A stretch of 64,000 nt of DNA from contig JAHQIY010000007.1 in the NCBI GenBank assembly GCA_019054805.1, positions 3,539,501 through 3,603,500 on the forward strand, written 5' to 3'. Shown one piece after another: positions 26,801 to 38,051 of the stretch. Source of the DNA: Brachionus manjavacas. Lineage: Eukaryota; Rotifera; Eurotatoria; Ploima; Brachionidae. Every line of letters starts with the position of its first letter. The first letter of the stretch is position 1. Made by a program: the position numbers and the translations under genes. The notes below the pieces were generated by a model. That model was not told the origin of the DNA. It saw only the letters and a list, made by a program, of their open reading frames with translations, and ran no database searches.

Positions 26801-27615
26801 CGATCTTATTTTAAGACCTATTGTAACATGAAAATTTTGAAGCCTATCCATGCGCCAAAACTTAATTTCTATCTTTTAGCAATTTAAAAAAAAGTATGAT
26901 AAATTAAAAAATAACCGGCTACAAATCCATTTAACATTGGCTCACTAAAATATGCTGTTATAAATCCAAGTTGAAAAATGAACATTAGAATTTGAATAAT
27001 GCCAATACAAAAAGCACTTGCAGTAGCTATAAGTATTTTAATTTTCTCTTTATCATCAGTATAAAAATGCGAATAGAGAATTTGGGACATTTCAGTTGAA
27101 TTATGAACATCTGGAGGGATGATTTTTTTTTCCAAATCGGTAATTAATGTTCCAACCATTATGCATGTTATGGCCAATGTTCCAATTGATATTTGGCGTG
27201 AAGTTCCGAAAATTAAGTAAATCATCGACGGAAAAAATGAAGTATACAGACCATAAATCGGCGGGAGTTCGGCCAAGAGTGCATAGCCCATTCCTTGTGG
27301 TATGTGCATTATTCCTACTGTAATTCCAGCAAATAAATCAGGCACTAATGATTCCCGAAAATTGTAGTCTCTTAGCCAGCCAACTATGGGTATTCGATTA
27401 ACAATTGTGCTGCGCACATATTTTTTTTCTGGAGAACAATTTTTTAGAAAGATATCACGAAAAAAATACAAAACGCTAAATCCTTGAAATGCTTTAATAT
27501 TGTAATTTTGCTCGAATTTCTCTTGATTATATGCGGGACGATTGATGTTTACATCAATTTCCAAACTTGGGTCTATCTGATAAGGCCTTTGTACATTTTT
27601 CTTGGTCCAAACCAT
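23887..27615 (-). CDS. SLC26A-like: SLC26-family anion transporter (SulP plus STAS)
   Basis: Plasma-membrane sulfate/chloride/bicarbonate/oxalate-type anion exchanger. Twelve exons: 27615-26916, 26007-25919, 25866-25737, 25690-25665, 25610-25528, 25474-25039, 24990-24884, 24829-24760, 24702-24511, 24451-24191, 24139-24085, 24026-23887; total 2289 nt, 762 residues, typical of the family. The signature VPDLFAGITVGIMHIPQGMG marks the first helices, then GLYTSFFPSMIYLIFGTSRQ, GSAIHVLTSQIKSSLG, PFPTELLV, SRSCIQNNAGGKTQ-like core (here GRSCIQNNAGGKTQMAS) and VFLDIDIGLGIGVGF. The cytosolic STAS domain includes FLIIDCSPIPFIDSVGVKT and DIGVITYLADCND. Its intervening loop (about 24220-24440) is acidic. 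Exon 4 is only 26 nt. The first intron (26008-26915) is about 0.9 kb. The exact anion cannot be told from sequence. Confidence 0.94.
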
Positions 27616-28922
27616 GACTTTTGATTTTCTTAAAGAAAAAGCTTCATTATAAAAAAATTGATTTTGGTCTATAATTTTTTCATAATTTTATAAACTCGAA
27701 CTTTAAGCTAATTTTATTCGTAATCAGTCTTTAAATTTTGGTCAATTTCTGTCAATCCTTTAAAACAAGTTTTTTTCATAAAAAAATGATAAAAAGCTTA
27801 AGATTGAATAAAATGATCATGTGATGCCTATATCAAACAAAATAAACAAGAGATAAAAATTAATGAATTAAAATAATTTTTAAATTTATTTTAAAAGCAA
27901 ATCAATAAAAAACGTCCGTAAAATTAACAAAAGGAACGACTTGAATTTTGAAAAATTTGATGTTTTCAAGTCTAAAAATAACTAAAATTTTTCTGTACCA
28001 TAATTTTAATTTTGGGTTATTTTTATTCCTAAACAATGGTTTTTAATATTCAAGCAGGGGTCATAATTTTCAATTGAAAATGGTACAAATGAATTATTGA
28101 TTGTAAGAAAACAATTTACAAGTTTTTTAATTTAAGTGAAGCACGAAAAATTGACACTCTTTGCTGTTCAAGTTCAAAGTTTATACCTTATGGCTAAAAT
28201 TCATTTAAAATTTAGATGATTATTTCAAATTTTTTAAACTAGGCCAAGCTAATTATTTTCTTATGCTTGAATATTTTTATTTTTATAAAATTTATTGTAA
28301 ATTTTCAAAAGTTTACTTGAACAAAATGCGACCATTGTCTCACCTTGTTTAAAAATAAATAATTAAAAAGATAAAATAAGGAATTTTAATTCGAGATGGA
28401 AATTTTTGTAATTACAGCAATGTTAATTATTATTTAACCAACATCTAAAACTCAAAAAATGTTTGAATAAGTTATCAATTTACTATTCATGGAAAAGCTA
28501 CAACAAACACAAAATTTTTGATATCAGATTATTCCAACTGAAAGCAAATAGCATAACCAAAACCAGTCTAAACTGACATAAGGTTCAAACTGATAAAATA
28601 AACTGATAACAGTATCCATCATTTTTTAATTCTAATTTTTAAAAATTGTTTGAGTTATTTAATTAGAAAAAGTATAATTGAAAAATTGTTTTGTTTGATT
28701 TAGCTTTAATGTTACCTCAATTTGGTATTTAAGTTTGAAAAATTTCATTTTTTTCATTTAAATCCAACTAAGTATATAAAATTTTAAAAGTAAATAAAAA
28801 GATGGTTGAACAACTTCAACAATATTTTTGAATCTGATATCACCTTTAATAGTTTTGGAAAAAAAAGATAAAAAATAACTGATATCTGATATCATTTCCT
28901 TTCAGTTTGTATTATCTGATAT

Positions 28923-28938
28923 CACATGATATCATGTG
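28923..28938. repeat. 16-bp perfect palindrome within a GATATC-rich stretch
   Basis: CACATGATATCATGTG is its own reverse complement. It closes a region (from about 28518) in which CTGATATC/GATATCA occurs at least five times, mixed with CTGATAA. This could be the core of a decayed palindromic element; no function is claimed. Confidence 0.6.
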
Positions 28939-29298
28939 TAGGCTGTTACAAAATTAATGCCGAAACTGTAATTAGCTTAACTAACCAAAGAATAAAATAG
29001 AATAAAACTATTGAAAACAATTTTTGTTCTAACAAGCTTTTCATTTTATACAAATTTTTTTAAATTTTCGTAAAATTGTATTAATTTTTTAATTCCTTAA
29101 AAAATTCAATTATGGTCGATTCATTATTCAAAATTTTTTAAGTATTTAATTTTAAATCATGCCTAATTTATTAAGTACGACTTGTATAAAATACTTAATA
29201 GGCTATTTATATATGTAAAAGTAAATTTTAAGATTATGTAAATTGATAGAATTACGTGTCTATGTGTAAAATTGTAAAAAAATATGAAAAATAATGGA

Positions 29299-29770
29299 TA
29301 CTCGAAACAGCCAAACAATTAATTGAAGTTGTCGGATATCCTTATAGCGAAGACGAATTTGTGATTAAAATGAGGAACATTAAAGCCCTGATGACTTTTA
29401 TGATCCCAAGGAGTACCAGTTGGATGAGTTAACTCAAGTGACTCCAATAATAGAGCCGTCAGAGTTAGGACCAGAACTTGAGGTCGTCAGTACCGCTAAT
29501 ATTTTGCTTGGAATCCGCGAAGCTATTCGCGACAATCGAGCAAAGCAAGCTGAGAAAATGAAGACATGGAGTAAAAATACTTGCCTGAAGTCAAGATTAG
29601 ACATTATGTATTTTTGCCATTCCCCAAAGCTAATATAGGGCTCACTGAAGCTCCTGACCTAATGTATCAAGTCACAGATATTGATTACCAATTTCAATTG
29701 CATGAACTAGCATGTGAAGCGTGCGTTTTTACTGTTCGCCAGAAATTGCTTCAATTAATAAAAACATATC
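29299..29770 (+). pseudogene. Transposon integrase-like C-terminal relic, frameshifted
   Basis: Read across three frames this segment gives WILETAKQLIEVVGYPYSED, then EYQLDELTQVTPIIEPSELG, then ILLGIREAIRDNRAKQAEKM followed by KYLPEVKIRHYVFLPFPKAN and LTEAPDLMYQVTDID. The tail resembles, from memory, the C-terminal part of KRBA2/Ginger-type integrases, in which 'AEKM ... VGDxVxLPIPxxDR' is followed by 'VxxVDxxxxYxIGCxxGxL'. At least two frameshifts separate the pieces, so it is not a working gene. Base composition is clearly less AT-rich than the surroundings. The family assignment is tentative; that it is a degraded coding sequence is more secure. Confidence 0.5.
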
Positions 29771-30779
29771 TAATAGTATATAATAGATAAAAATTAAAAA
29801 TGGTTGAATAATTTTTTAATTTAATTCTTATAAATTTGGAAAATATTTTATAAAGATTAATAGAAAATTTGAAAAGTCAAATAATTCAATCATCATTTAC
29901 TTGGATCTTTGATAAAACAAAAGTACATTAATTTAGTTTCAAATCAAATAAAAACAATAATAATTTTTTATTAATAATAAAAATAATTTTCGAATTGGAT
30001 GAACTTTTTTCAAATAGCTACCAATTACTATTAGTCGGCATCACTGAAGATAAACTCGATATTTTCTAGCAAGTTGATTATGAATATTTAAAAAAAAAGT
30101 CTTGCTCGTGCCCTTTACTTCGTAAGTTTTTTAATTTGTAGCAGTGAATGTTTACTTTTTGAATTTAACCAGAAAAAATTTTTAAATTGTTCATTATTTT
30201 TCCATTAACATGATACAAGATAAATAAAAAACTCGAATTTGCTCGATTAATTGAATTTACAATTTTATTTTTTTTTAGAATCTATTTATAGTCTTAGGAT
30301 AGATTAGACATACTTTTTTTTTTTAATTTAATTTTATGTTTTATGATTGAAAGTTTTAGTTAAGGTTCTTTTTACAATTTATCTTTATTCTAAGGGAAAA
30401 AATTAATAAGCTTTCTTTCTTACCTTAGACTTAAAAATATTTCAAAAAAGTACAAAAAGAACATTCTTATTGCCTAGAAAGACACAAAAAGTAAAGAAAA
30501 TATTTTCTTAACTTAGATATATAATCAACCTTTCTAATGGTGAGTATTTAATAGCGTCCATTGTCAATAGCTCAAACCATCAACCCAACAACATCAACAA
30601 ATATCAAACCATCAACCAAATTTACTTTTAAAAAATTTTTCGAACCGGAAATAGCAATATCTTGAGATAGGTTTTTCCAAACATTAGTAGATTTTTAGGA
30701 AAAATTAACGCTGTATTCAACTTTTTTTTAAAATGGTTTAGATTCATCGTCCTTTGAAAATACTGAATTTTATGCTATC

Positions 30780-30825
30780 AATATATATATATTTATATAT
30801 ATATATATTTATTTTATTTTACTTT
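30780..30825. repeat. (AT)n microsatellite
   Basis: Two runs of alternating TA separated by TTTATAT, about 46 bp. A simple-sequence repeat only. Confidence 0.8.
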
Positions 30826-31569
30826 ATTTAAAAAACTTATATAATTTTTGATTTTTCTTTGAAAGTTTAACTAATTTCGTCTCATAATTGATGCTAAGTT
30901 AACTGACAAAGCAGCTTCATTTTTTGCATTCGAAAAAATCAAAAATTTTTAATTAACCTATCTAGTTCATTTTTAAGGTTGTCAAGATGAAGATATTCTT
31001 CTTAATTTTCATCATTATGGTACAAACCAGAGTACAAATCGTGTATTTTTTGACCATTTTATTACAAATGCAAATTTATTACAAATATTCATATAATATT
31101 CCAAGAATATTTTATAAGCCTCATTAGCCCCTAAGTGAATAAGTTTGTCAACTTTGTCAATACTTAACATTTCCCTACCCGGTCAAACATTTCATAGAGA
31201 TTTTTTAAAAGTTCTTTAAAAATTCTTTAAAAAATCTTTAACAAATACCCTAACACCCTAACAAACTAATACTTTTTTTTTATTGTTAAAACCTTTGGGC
31301 TTTCGCCACTTCAGGATTATGTTTATTAAAATAAGAGAAATAAAATTAAAAAAAAAAAGAAATAAGTTAATTATTACAAGTAAATTAAATACTAATTCTT
31401 ATTTCTTATGAAACTTTTAGTTTCAATAGTTTCAATAGTTTATTAATTGATTTGAGAAGGCTTGAGCGAACTCTTTTGCCTTCAAGCTAGTTGGTAGTTT
31501 AATTAATCAGTTTATAATATTTACAAGTAAAAGAAAAAAAATACGAAAATTTTTTTTTTTTTTTATGAG

Positions 31570-32000
31570 ATTAAACGAGTCTATTGAGTAATTCTAGAGG
31601 AGTATTTTTTTTTGTTGTTACAGTTTGATTTTCGATGAGTTATAAAATTAGAGGGTTACTATTTAATATACTTTTTTCAAAATACTTTTCACTAAGTGAG
31701 TAAATGCGATCATGCATAGTTCCAATTTGACTAAGCTGGTTTAGAATAAGATTTGAACATCTAGGACTCTCTTTTAGTAACATTTGTAATGCTTTGAATT
31801 GTACTCCATGTAGTCTTTCGATATTTTTGCCGTTCACTAGGAGTAATTGTGGAATATACTCCATGGTCGAACGGATTAGTACTTTATAGACGTTTATTAG
31901 TCGTTCTGTACTCAACGACCATTTTTTAAACGTAATTCATTTAATAAAATTCAAACGGCGCAAACTTCTCTACTTAGGAAAAATTTTGAACTTTGATATT
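31570..32000 (-). mobile_element. Non-LTR retrotransposon reverse transcriptase C-terminal fragment
   Basis: On the minus strand the open segment reads STERLINVYKVLIRSTMEYI, then LHGVQFKALQMLLKESPR, then LNQLSQIGTMHDRIYSLSEK, and after a frame change NTPLELLNRLV and a stop near 31572. This is the standard tail of jockey/CR1-like elements ('iYkxlIRSxxEY ... lxxvQxxALrxil ... L..L..i..R...L...Y', ending TPLxxL). The upstream continuation to about 32000 also shows LRLKNGR before STERL. It is 5'-truncated and frameshifted, so inactive. It differs in sequence from the RTE-like copies at 18 kb and 60 kb. Confidence 0.75.
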
Positions 32001-32063
32001 TATCACTCAATCTAAAAGTCACTTAACCATGATTAACGTTTCCAAGAGGTGGTTCATAATATA

Positions 32064-32120
32064 TTTTTGAGATATGATTTCATATATAGGGTCTATATAT
32101 GAAATCGTGTCTCGGAAAAA
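32064..32120. repeat. Imperfect hairpin, about 25-bp stem
   Basis: TTTTTGAGATATGATTTC at 32064 onward pairs with GAAATCGTGTCTCGGAAAAA ending near 32120, around a 5-nt loop within GGGTC; a few mismatches and one bulge. It may be the remnant of a palindromic transposon. No TA or longer flanking duplication was recognised. Confidence 0.5.
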
Positions 32121-32263
32121 AAGTAATAATTGGGTCTATTATGCAGCCCATTTCTTTCACATTGTTTCTGTCGTCTGAAACTTGATTATTCACATCAGAT
32201 TTTGAACTACTCGACATACCAAACACGACAACTATTTATTTTTCGAGTTTCATCAAATTATCG

Positions 32264-32449
32264 ATGCAATTATCCTTCCCAGAAACTAAAAATTCGAGGT
32301 TAGACATCCAAAGTCTAGGGGATTTAATAACAAGATGCCCAAATGATCTGTTGAGATCAAGACTTGATAAGCTCCGATTCACTGGTGAGTTTGTTGCACA
32401 TTTTCCTGTCACAATTACGTCGGTTGAATGGTGTTTGAATCAACGATAA
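32264..32449 (+). pseudogene. Short protein-like ORF, unidentified
   Basis: A 61-codon frame with balanced composition (blocks LDIQSLGDLITRCPNDLLRS and LDKLRFTGEFVAHFPVTITS). It stands out from the AT-rich surroundings. The ATG is not convincing and no family is recognised. It lies 250 bp from a retroelement tail, so a piece of transposon coding sequence is the likeliest source. Confidence 0.3.
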
Positions 32450-33409
32450 TCTGGTCATTCGTTTCGTTTGGCATCATATTAATTTTTTTAGAATCTTTTG
32501 TTTCGATGATTATTTTATCAAAGCATTATTAATTTGATTTAAAAAAAAATGGTTTCGTTTTAAATAAATCAGAGTATCAAAAATTTAAATAGATACTTGT
32601 TCAATTATAATTGAAAATTTATATTATTTTAGATTATATTCAATAAAATTGTTTTTTGTTTTTTTTAATTATTTTTGTTATTGAAATTTATTATATAAAA
32701 CAAAAACCTTAAATAAGATTTACTACTTAGATTTCAAAAAGAAAAATGTCTTTTATCATTTTTATTATGCTTTAAAATTATTATGTCTATATTTCAGAAA
32801 AAATCTAAAATTATTTACAAAAATTAATAAAAGATAATAATATTCAAATTCTCAGTCCTTGGTCGAAACAATTCTTACAATCGAGTTGAATTACTTTTGA
32901 TTTGATTTGAATTAAATTATTCACAAATACATTTTTAATACAAAAAAATAAACTGAGATTTTTTGTTATTTTTTAAAATGTTTTAAGATGAAAAAAAACT
33001 TTTTTGCGTAATTATAAAAATTTATATTAGATTCATTCATTTTTAGTTTTTATATGTTATTAAAATAAATTAGCTATTATTTTTTGTAATTAGTAAGAAT
33101 TTATTTAAATTCTTTTCTTGACTTTATATTTTTCTAAAAATGTGGAGCAAGTCAAACAAAAGCTTACAAAGTGTTTATCAATTTATATTTATTTAATGGA
33201 AAAAAGCATTATAAGTAAAATTTATAAAAAGTTATTTTTATTTATTTTTTTTAATTTTTAATGAAAGAAATATTTTAATTCATGTTAATATAAAAATAAA
33301 GTATAATTTATTAACAGACTTAAAATTATTTTATTAGATACTTTTGGAGAGAATAATTGAGTTTTTATAAAAATTGAGGCTTTTACTTAAGTGTGAACCT
33401 AATGATTAG

Positions 33410-33790
33410 TCATACTTGTCCATAATTTTAATAAAAGTAATGGAAGTTGTTTATAGGTGTATCATGCATGTGCCTATCTTCAAAAATAAAGGAATCACGG
33501 CTGAGATTACAAAATGGTTAGTAGGTAAATGAAAATGCATTACTCTTAAAGGTAAGATTAAATATCACTCACATTTGATTAATTTGAGCACCATGGAAAA
33601 AAGCAAATTTCATAAATCATAAAAAAATCTAGAAAAAAAAATCATTAGGCAGTCCGAGTTCTTTTTATTGGAAACAGTCAAGGGTTTCTTAACTGGTCTT
33701 TAACCTATTTTTACTTTGAGATTCAAGATTGGCTTGAGATTTTTCAGCGATAAATTGTGATTAATTAGTTTATTTTTATGAAAAATTATT
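33410..33790 (+). pseudogene. Possible decayed coding sequence, unidentified
   Basis: One plus-strand frame interrupted by only a few stops reads VMEVVYRCIMHVPIFKNKGI, then ITLKGKIKYHSHLINLSTME, then RQSEFFLLETVKGFLTGL and FKIGLRFFSDKL. This is more protein-like than neighbouring AT-rich DNA. The KYHSHL block with a following basic helix recalls the FLYWCH/MULE zinc-finger end, but that is speculation. Treat as a probable transposon relic. Confidence 0.25.
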
Positions 33791-36446
33791 AATTTTTTAA
33801 ATTGTTGTACTTAGAATTTGTTCAACAGGAGACAGAATTTATATGCCTTTTTTCAGTGATTTTTTTCCAAAAAACCAAGACAAAAAAATTTAATAACAAA
33901 ACAATTGTATTGACTTTTTTATTACTATTTTTTATTTTAATGCATTATTTTAAATTTTAACTTTTTAGGAATATCCTGAATAAAAATTTATAGATAAAAT
34001 TATCAAAACTGAAAGTCGAATCCAAATGATTAAATAGATTACCCAACCAACGGTGTTTTAATTAGAAGGCTTTAAAATTCGATTTTAGAAACGATTCTTA
34101 GAATTCTGAGGGAAAAAAATAATTTTATGGAGATTTCAATACTAATTCAAGTTTTTTAAATGCCCCCATTGCTTCAATAAGAGTAAAAGAAAACAAAGAT
34201 TTGAATAAAGATAATTTCAGAAATTTATCAAAAATATTTGGCTTTTTATGAGAATCTTCACAAAATTTTTAAAAATATTCTAAATTACTGAAAAAGAGGT
34301 CAAATTGGCTCAAATCTGAATACAAATTATTTCAAAATATAAATTGTTGTTGAAATTTTGAATGTTTTTAGGCACATAAATTAACTAAACAGTTTTTAAA
34401 TTGAAAATCAGAATAAGCATCGTACAAAAGGCGCTTGGTCAAAAAAACATTTATCATGATAGTAATCAATTTACATTGATTGAATATATTTGAATAATTT
34501 ACACAAAAGAGGCTTCATCTTTAAAAATTTTGTAAAACTCCCGTCAAGATCATTACAGTGTAAAAAAAATAAAAAATTTTCAAAGAAAAAGTACGACTTT
34601 TTCAGTAATTTTGAATGAGATTAAAAAAAAATCAACCGATGTTAACCATTTTAGTATCTTATTTTTTTTTCACTCTAGGCGCCTTAAAAAAAAAGTGAAG
34701 GTAAAAAACTTATTTGAATTCTTTTGATGCCTTGAAAAACTCAGTTCAGTATATCCATCCATTTGTAAGAAAACCCATCAGTCAGAATTACCTTTAAAGA
34801 GATGCCCTTCTAAATTTTTTTTATGATATTTTGTATGCTATCGACTTCCTCCAAGAATATTAAATATTATCGCATGTTTATTTTCATTTAAAATTTTAAA
34901 ATAAATAAAAAAAAGGAAAAATAATCATTCAATTTAAAAAGAAATGAATGCAATAAATTAAATCATGAAAATAATTATCTGTATCCAAATTTTTCCGGTT
35001 TTTAGGATTCATTTTAAATTATAAAATTATTTCACCTTTAAAGCGCCTTATTTTTTTTATTAGTACGCAATATTTAAATTAATGTTTTAAAATTAAATCA
35101 TGATTGCAATACATAATGATTTTTAACTATCACGTTTCAAAAGTAAAAACCATATGAAATAATTTTTATTTTTATAGAAATGTTACTGATTTGATGTATA
35201 CTAATTTAAAAGTTTTCAAATGTGAATTATATGCAAATGATCAAGACCAGGTAACCTGAATTACTTTAAATAAGCATCATACCTTGTACTTAATGAATGT
35301 TTGATTATAAATATCAAAATTTTCCAATTTTTAATCAAAATTTAATTTAGAAAAAATGCAAAAACAAACAAAAGTATACAGTTAACAATTTATATTTCTT
35401 TTTTAAAATAATCTTGATTTTTTGACAATTGTTTATTTCTCTTGACGAAATTCCATCAATTTTGTCACCGAGTAATTTCAAAATTTCAAAAATTAAATAT
35501 TTGCTTGAGAATTAATTAAAGTTTAAAATTCTATCTAAAATATTAGAGTAAACTTTTTAAAAGTCAGGTTAATACAAATTTATTTTTAGCTAAGATAAAC
35601 TCCACATTTAGGCCGGACAACAAAAAAAAATTAGACTTAATTAAAGATAAATAATACCAAATTCTTAATTCATATTTCAAGTCTAAAATTTAATAGAATC
35701 CTTCAAGTGTCATTATTACTCTTCATTTTTTTAATTAATTTCAGACCTTGAAATTTTAATTTTGATGAAAAATTATGATAATTAAAATGTTAGCTATATG
35801 CTATAGGATTAGACAAAAAATGGAATTGGTAGATATGCTTTATTCAAGTCTTAGTTACATTAGATTTAAAACTATTACATTTCTTGTAAATGCAATAATT
35901 TAAAAATTATATAATAAAATTTTGTTATAAAAGTTATATAAAAGTTTTATAAGAAGTTTCGTATTCCAAGGCTGTAAGTCTATGCAAATTTCATTTTAAA
36001 TTTTTTTAACTAATAAAGCTCTAGCAAAAAATTGATTCCAAAAGGCTTGGTTGCAATATTTCAAAGCCAAGCTATATGTAAATAGTCTAATATTGGAAAA
36101 AAAATTATATTGCAAATTTTATTTTATGATCATAATATTCATGGAAAAATATTTATGTTTAAGTTATGTAAAATTTTGAAGAAAACCATCGAGCTAGAAG
36201 AGAAAATTTGTTTGCGCCAAATAAAAATAGACTACTTTATGATCTTTGGATACATCATTTTTGCAGCTATATAACTCTGATGTCAACATCCTTAAACTTA
36301 AGCTATTATAAAGCATCGTTTTCTAATTTTTAGACTCTTTCAATTTATTTTCTAAAAGTCATGATTCAATTTTTAAATTTTTTTTATTTTTTTAACAAAC
36401 ATTTTCTTAGAAGCTTTTAAAATTTTAACTGGAAATTCGGGAAAAA

Positions 36447-38051
36447 ATGCTACTGAAATGTAGATATTTATCACAGTTTTCCATATCTGAATTGAGCAAA
36501 AATGCTGTGTCTATATCAAGTTCTATAGAAAGGTGTCCATTTATGGCTCATGCTCGCCGTACTCTAGCATCTGCGTCAACACCTCTGGATCATTCGATTA
36601 GAAATTGTCCAAAATCAGAAACAGATAATATGGTTCCATTCAATTGTACAGATACCATCAATTGTCCGTTTTTTAAGCAAGCCGAAAATCTAAAATTAAA
36701 TAAAATCATTAGAAAAAGGTCGGAGCATGATTTGGTCGAGCACGATCACAAGAACCATAACGAGCCCAAGCTGAGATTAAATTTACACAGACAGAAACGA
36801 AAACTGCACGAGAACACTGATCTATTTGATTATGAGAAATTTTTTAATCAAAAAATAGATGATAAGAAAAAAGACGGTTCTTATCGGTATTTTAAAAAAG
36901 TGATTCGTCATGCTGAAACATTTCCAAAAGTTCAAGAGTATGCTGAAGAAAATGTCAAAGACATTACAATTTGGTGTAGCAATGATTACCTAGGCTTGGG
37001 TCGTCATCCATATGTTCAATCAAAGGTAACTGAAGCTGTGTGGAAGTATGGAGCTGGATCGGGTGGCACCAGAAATATAAGCGGATCAAGTCCGCTCCAC
37101 TACACGCTTGAAGAAGAACTAGCCAGACTTCATCAAAAAGAATCTGCTCTCTTATTTACATCATGTTATGTTGCAAATGACACTACATTGTACACTCTGG
37201 CCAGGATGCTTCCCAAATGTCACATACTAAGTGATGAGGGAAATCATGCTTCCATGATCCAAGGAATTAGAAACAGTGGCATTCCAAAAACAATTTTTAA
37301 GCACAATGACTGTGAGCATTTAGAGTCTGTTCTTCAAAAACTGCCAGCTGATGCTCCAAAGATAGTGGCTTTTGAATCTGTGCATTCAATGGATGGCAGT
37401 ATATGTGACCTGCATAGAATGTGCGATATAACACATAAATATGGTGGTATTACGTATATTGACGAAGTGCATGCAGTAGGTCTCTATGGAGAAACTGGCG
37501 CTGGTATTGGTGAAAGAGATAATGCATTGGAAAAAATGGATATAATTACTGGTACCTTAGGAAAAGCTTTTGGAAATATCGGCGGATATATCGCAGCTTC
37601 GTCGAATTTGATTGATACGGTAAGAAGTTTTGGATCAGGCTTTATCTTCACTACTTCACTGCCACCTTCAGTTTTAGCTGGCTCAATGGCATCTATTAAG
37701 ATAAGCCGAAGCAATGAGGGAAGAGAGCTCAGAGCCAAGCATCAATCATATGCCCGAATTGTAAAGGAGAGACTCATTAGAGCTGGCTTCCCGGTTATGA
37801 ATAGTCCAAGTCATATTGTTCCTGTGATGGTTGGTGATGTAAAAGCTGCCGGTGAAATATGTGATCGTTTACTAAATGATCATGGCATTTACATTCAATC
37901 TATCAATTATCCAACTGTTGCCAAAGGAGAGGAAAGACTACGAATTGTTCCGAATCCCCATCACACAATGGAAATGATCGACAATTTAATATATGGATTG
38001 ACTGATGCATGGACAAAAACTGGTCTTAGATTAAATAAAATGAAATTTTAA
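36447..38051 (+). CDS. ALAS1-like: 5-aminolevulinate synthase, mitochondrial
   Basis: PLP-dependent matrix enzyme that condenses glycine and succinyl-CoA, the first and rate-limiting step of heme synthesis. One uninterrupted frame of 534 residues. The N-terminal region (about 1-140) is basic and Ser-rich, consistent with a mitochondrial presequence. It carries three Cys-Pro motifs (RCPFMAHARR, NCPKSE, NCPFFKQ) like the heme-regulatory motifs of animal ALAS. The core shows WCSNDYLGLGRHP, GAGSGGTRNISGSS, SCYVANDTTL, DEGNHASMIQGIR, YIDEVHAVGLYG and TGTLGKAFGNIGGYIA with the PLP-binding lysine at about 373. Lack of any intron over 1.6 kb is unusual here; a retrocopy or intron loss is possible. 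The upstream TTTCTTAG at about 36410 could be a 5' UTR splice acceptor. Confidence 0.97.
   Translation: MLLKCRYLSQFSISELSKNAVSISSSIERCPFMAHARRTLASASTPLDHSIRNCPKSETDNMVPFNCTDTINCPFFKQAENLKLNKIIRKRSEHDLVEHDHKNHNEPKLRLNLHRQKRKLHENTDLFDYEKFFNQKIDDKKKDGSYRYFKKVIRHAETFPKVQEYAEENVKDITIWCSNDYLGLGRHPYVQSKVTEAVWKYGAGSGGTRNISGSSPLHYTLEEELARLHQKESALLFTSCYVANDTTLYTLARMLPKCHILSDEGNHASMIQGIRNSGIPKTIFKHNDCEHLESVLQKLPADAPKIVAFESVHSMDGSICDLHRMCDITHKYGGITYIDEVHAVGLYGETGAGIGERDNALEKMDIITGTLGKAFGNIGGYIAASSNLIDTVRSFGSGFIFTTSLPPSVLAGSMASIKISRSNEGRELRAKHQSYARIVKERLIRAGFPVMNSPSHIVPVMVGDVKAAGEICDRLLNDHGIYIQSINYPTVAKGEERLRIVPNPHHTMEMIDNLIYGLTDAWTKTGLRLNKMKF

Larger units (their letters stand above)
27616..36446. other. 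8.8-kb intergenic tract with transposon relics
   Basis: Divergent gap between the SLC26 gene (-) and ALA synthase (+). Listed separately are GATATC-type palindromes (28510-28938), an integrase-like relic (29299-29770), an (AT)n microsatellite (30780-30825), a reverse-transcriptase tail (31570-32000), a hairpin (32064-32120), a short protein-like ORF (32264-32449) and a weak coding relic (33410-33790). The rest, especially 33800-36150, is AT-rich with nothing that I can support. Both flanking promoters must lie at its ends. Confidence 0.6.

Noticed and set aside
36154-36275. Short plus-strand ORF upstream of ALAS
   Set aside because: About 40 codons, no homology recognised and two frames equally open; chance ORF or 5' UTR sequence cannot be excluded.
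37484-37738. Minus-strand ORF inside ALA synthase
   Set aside because: Antisense shadow of the catalytic domain.
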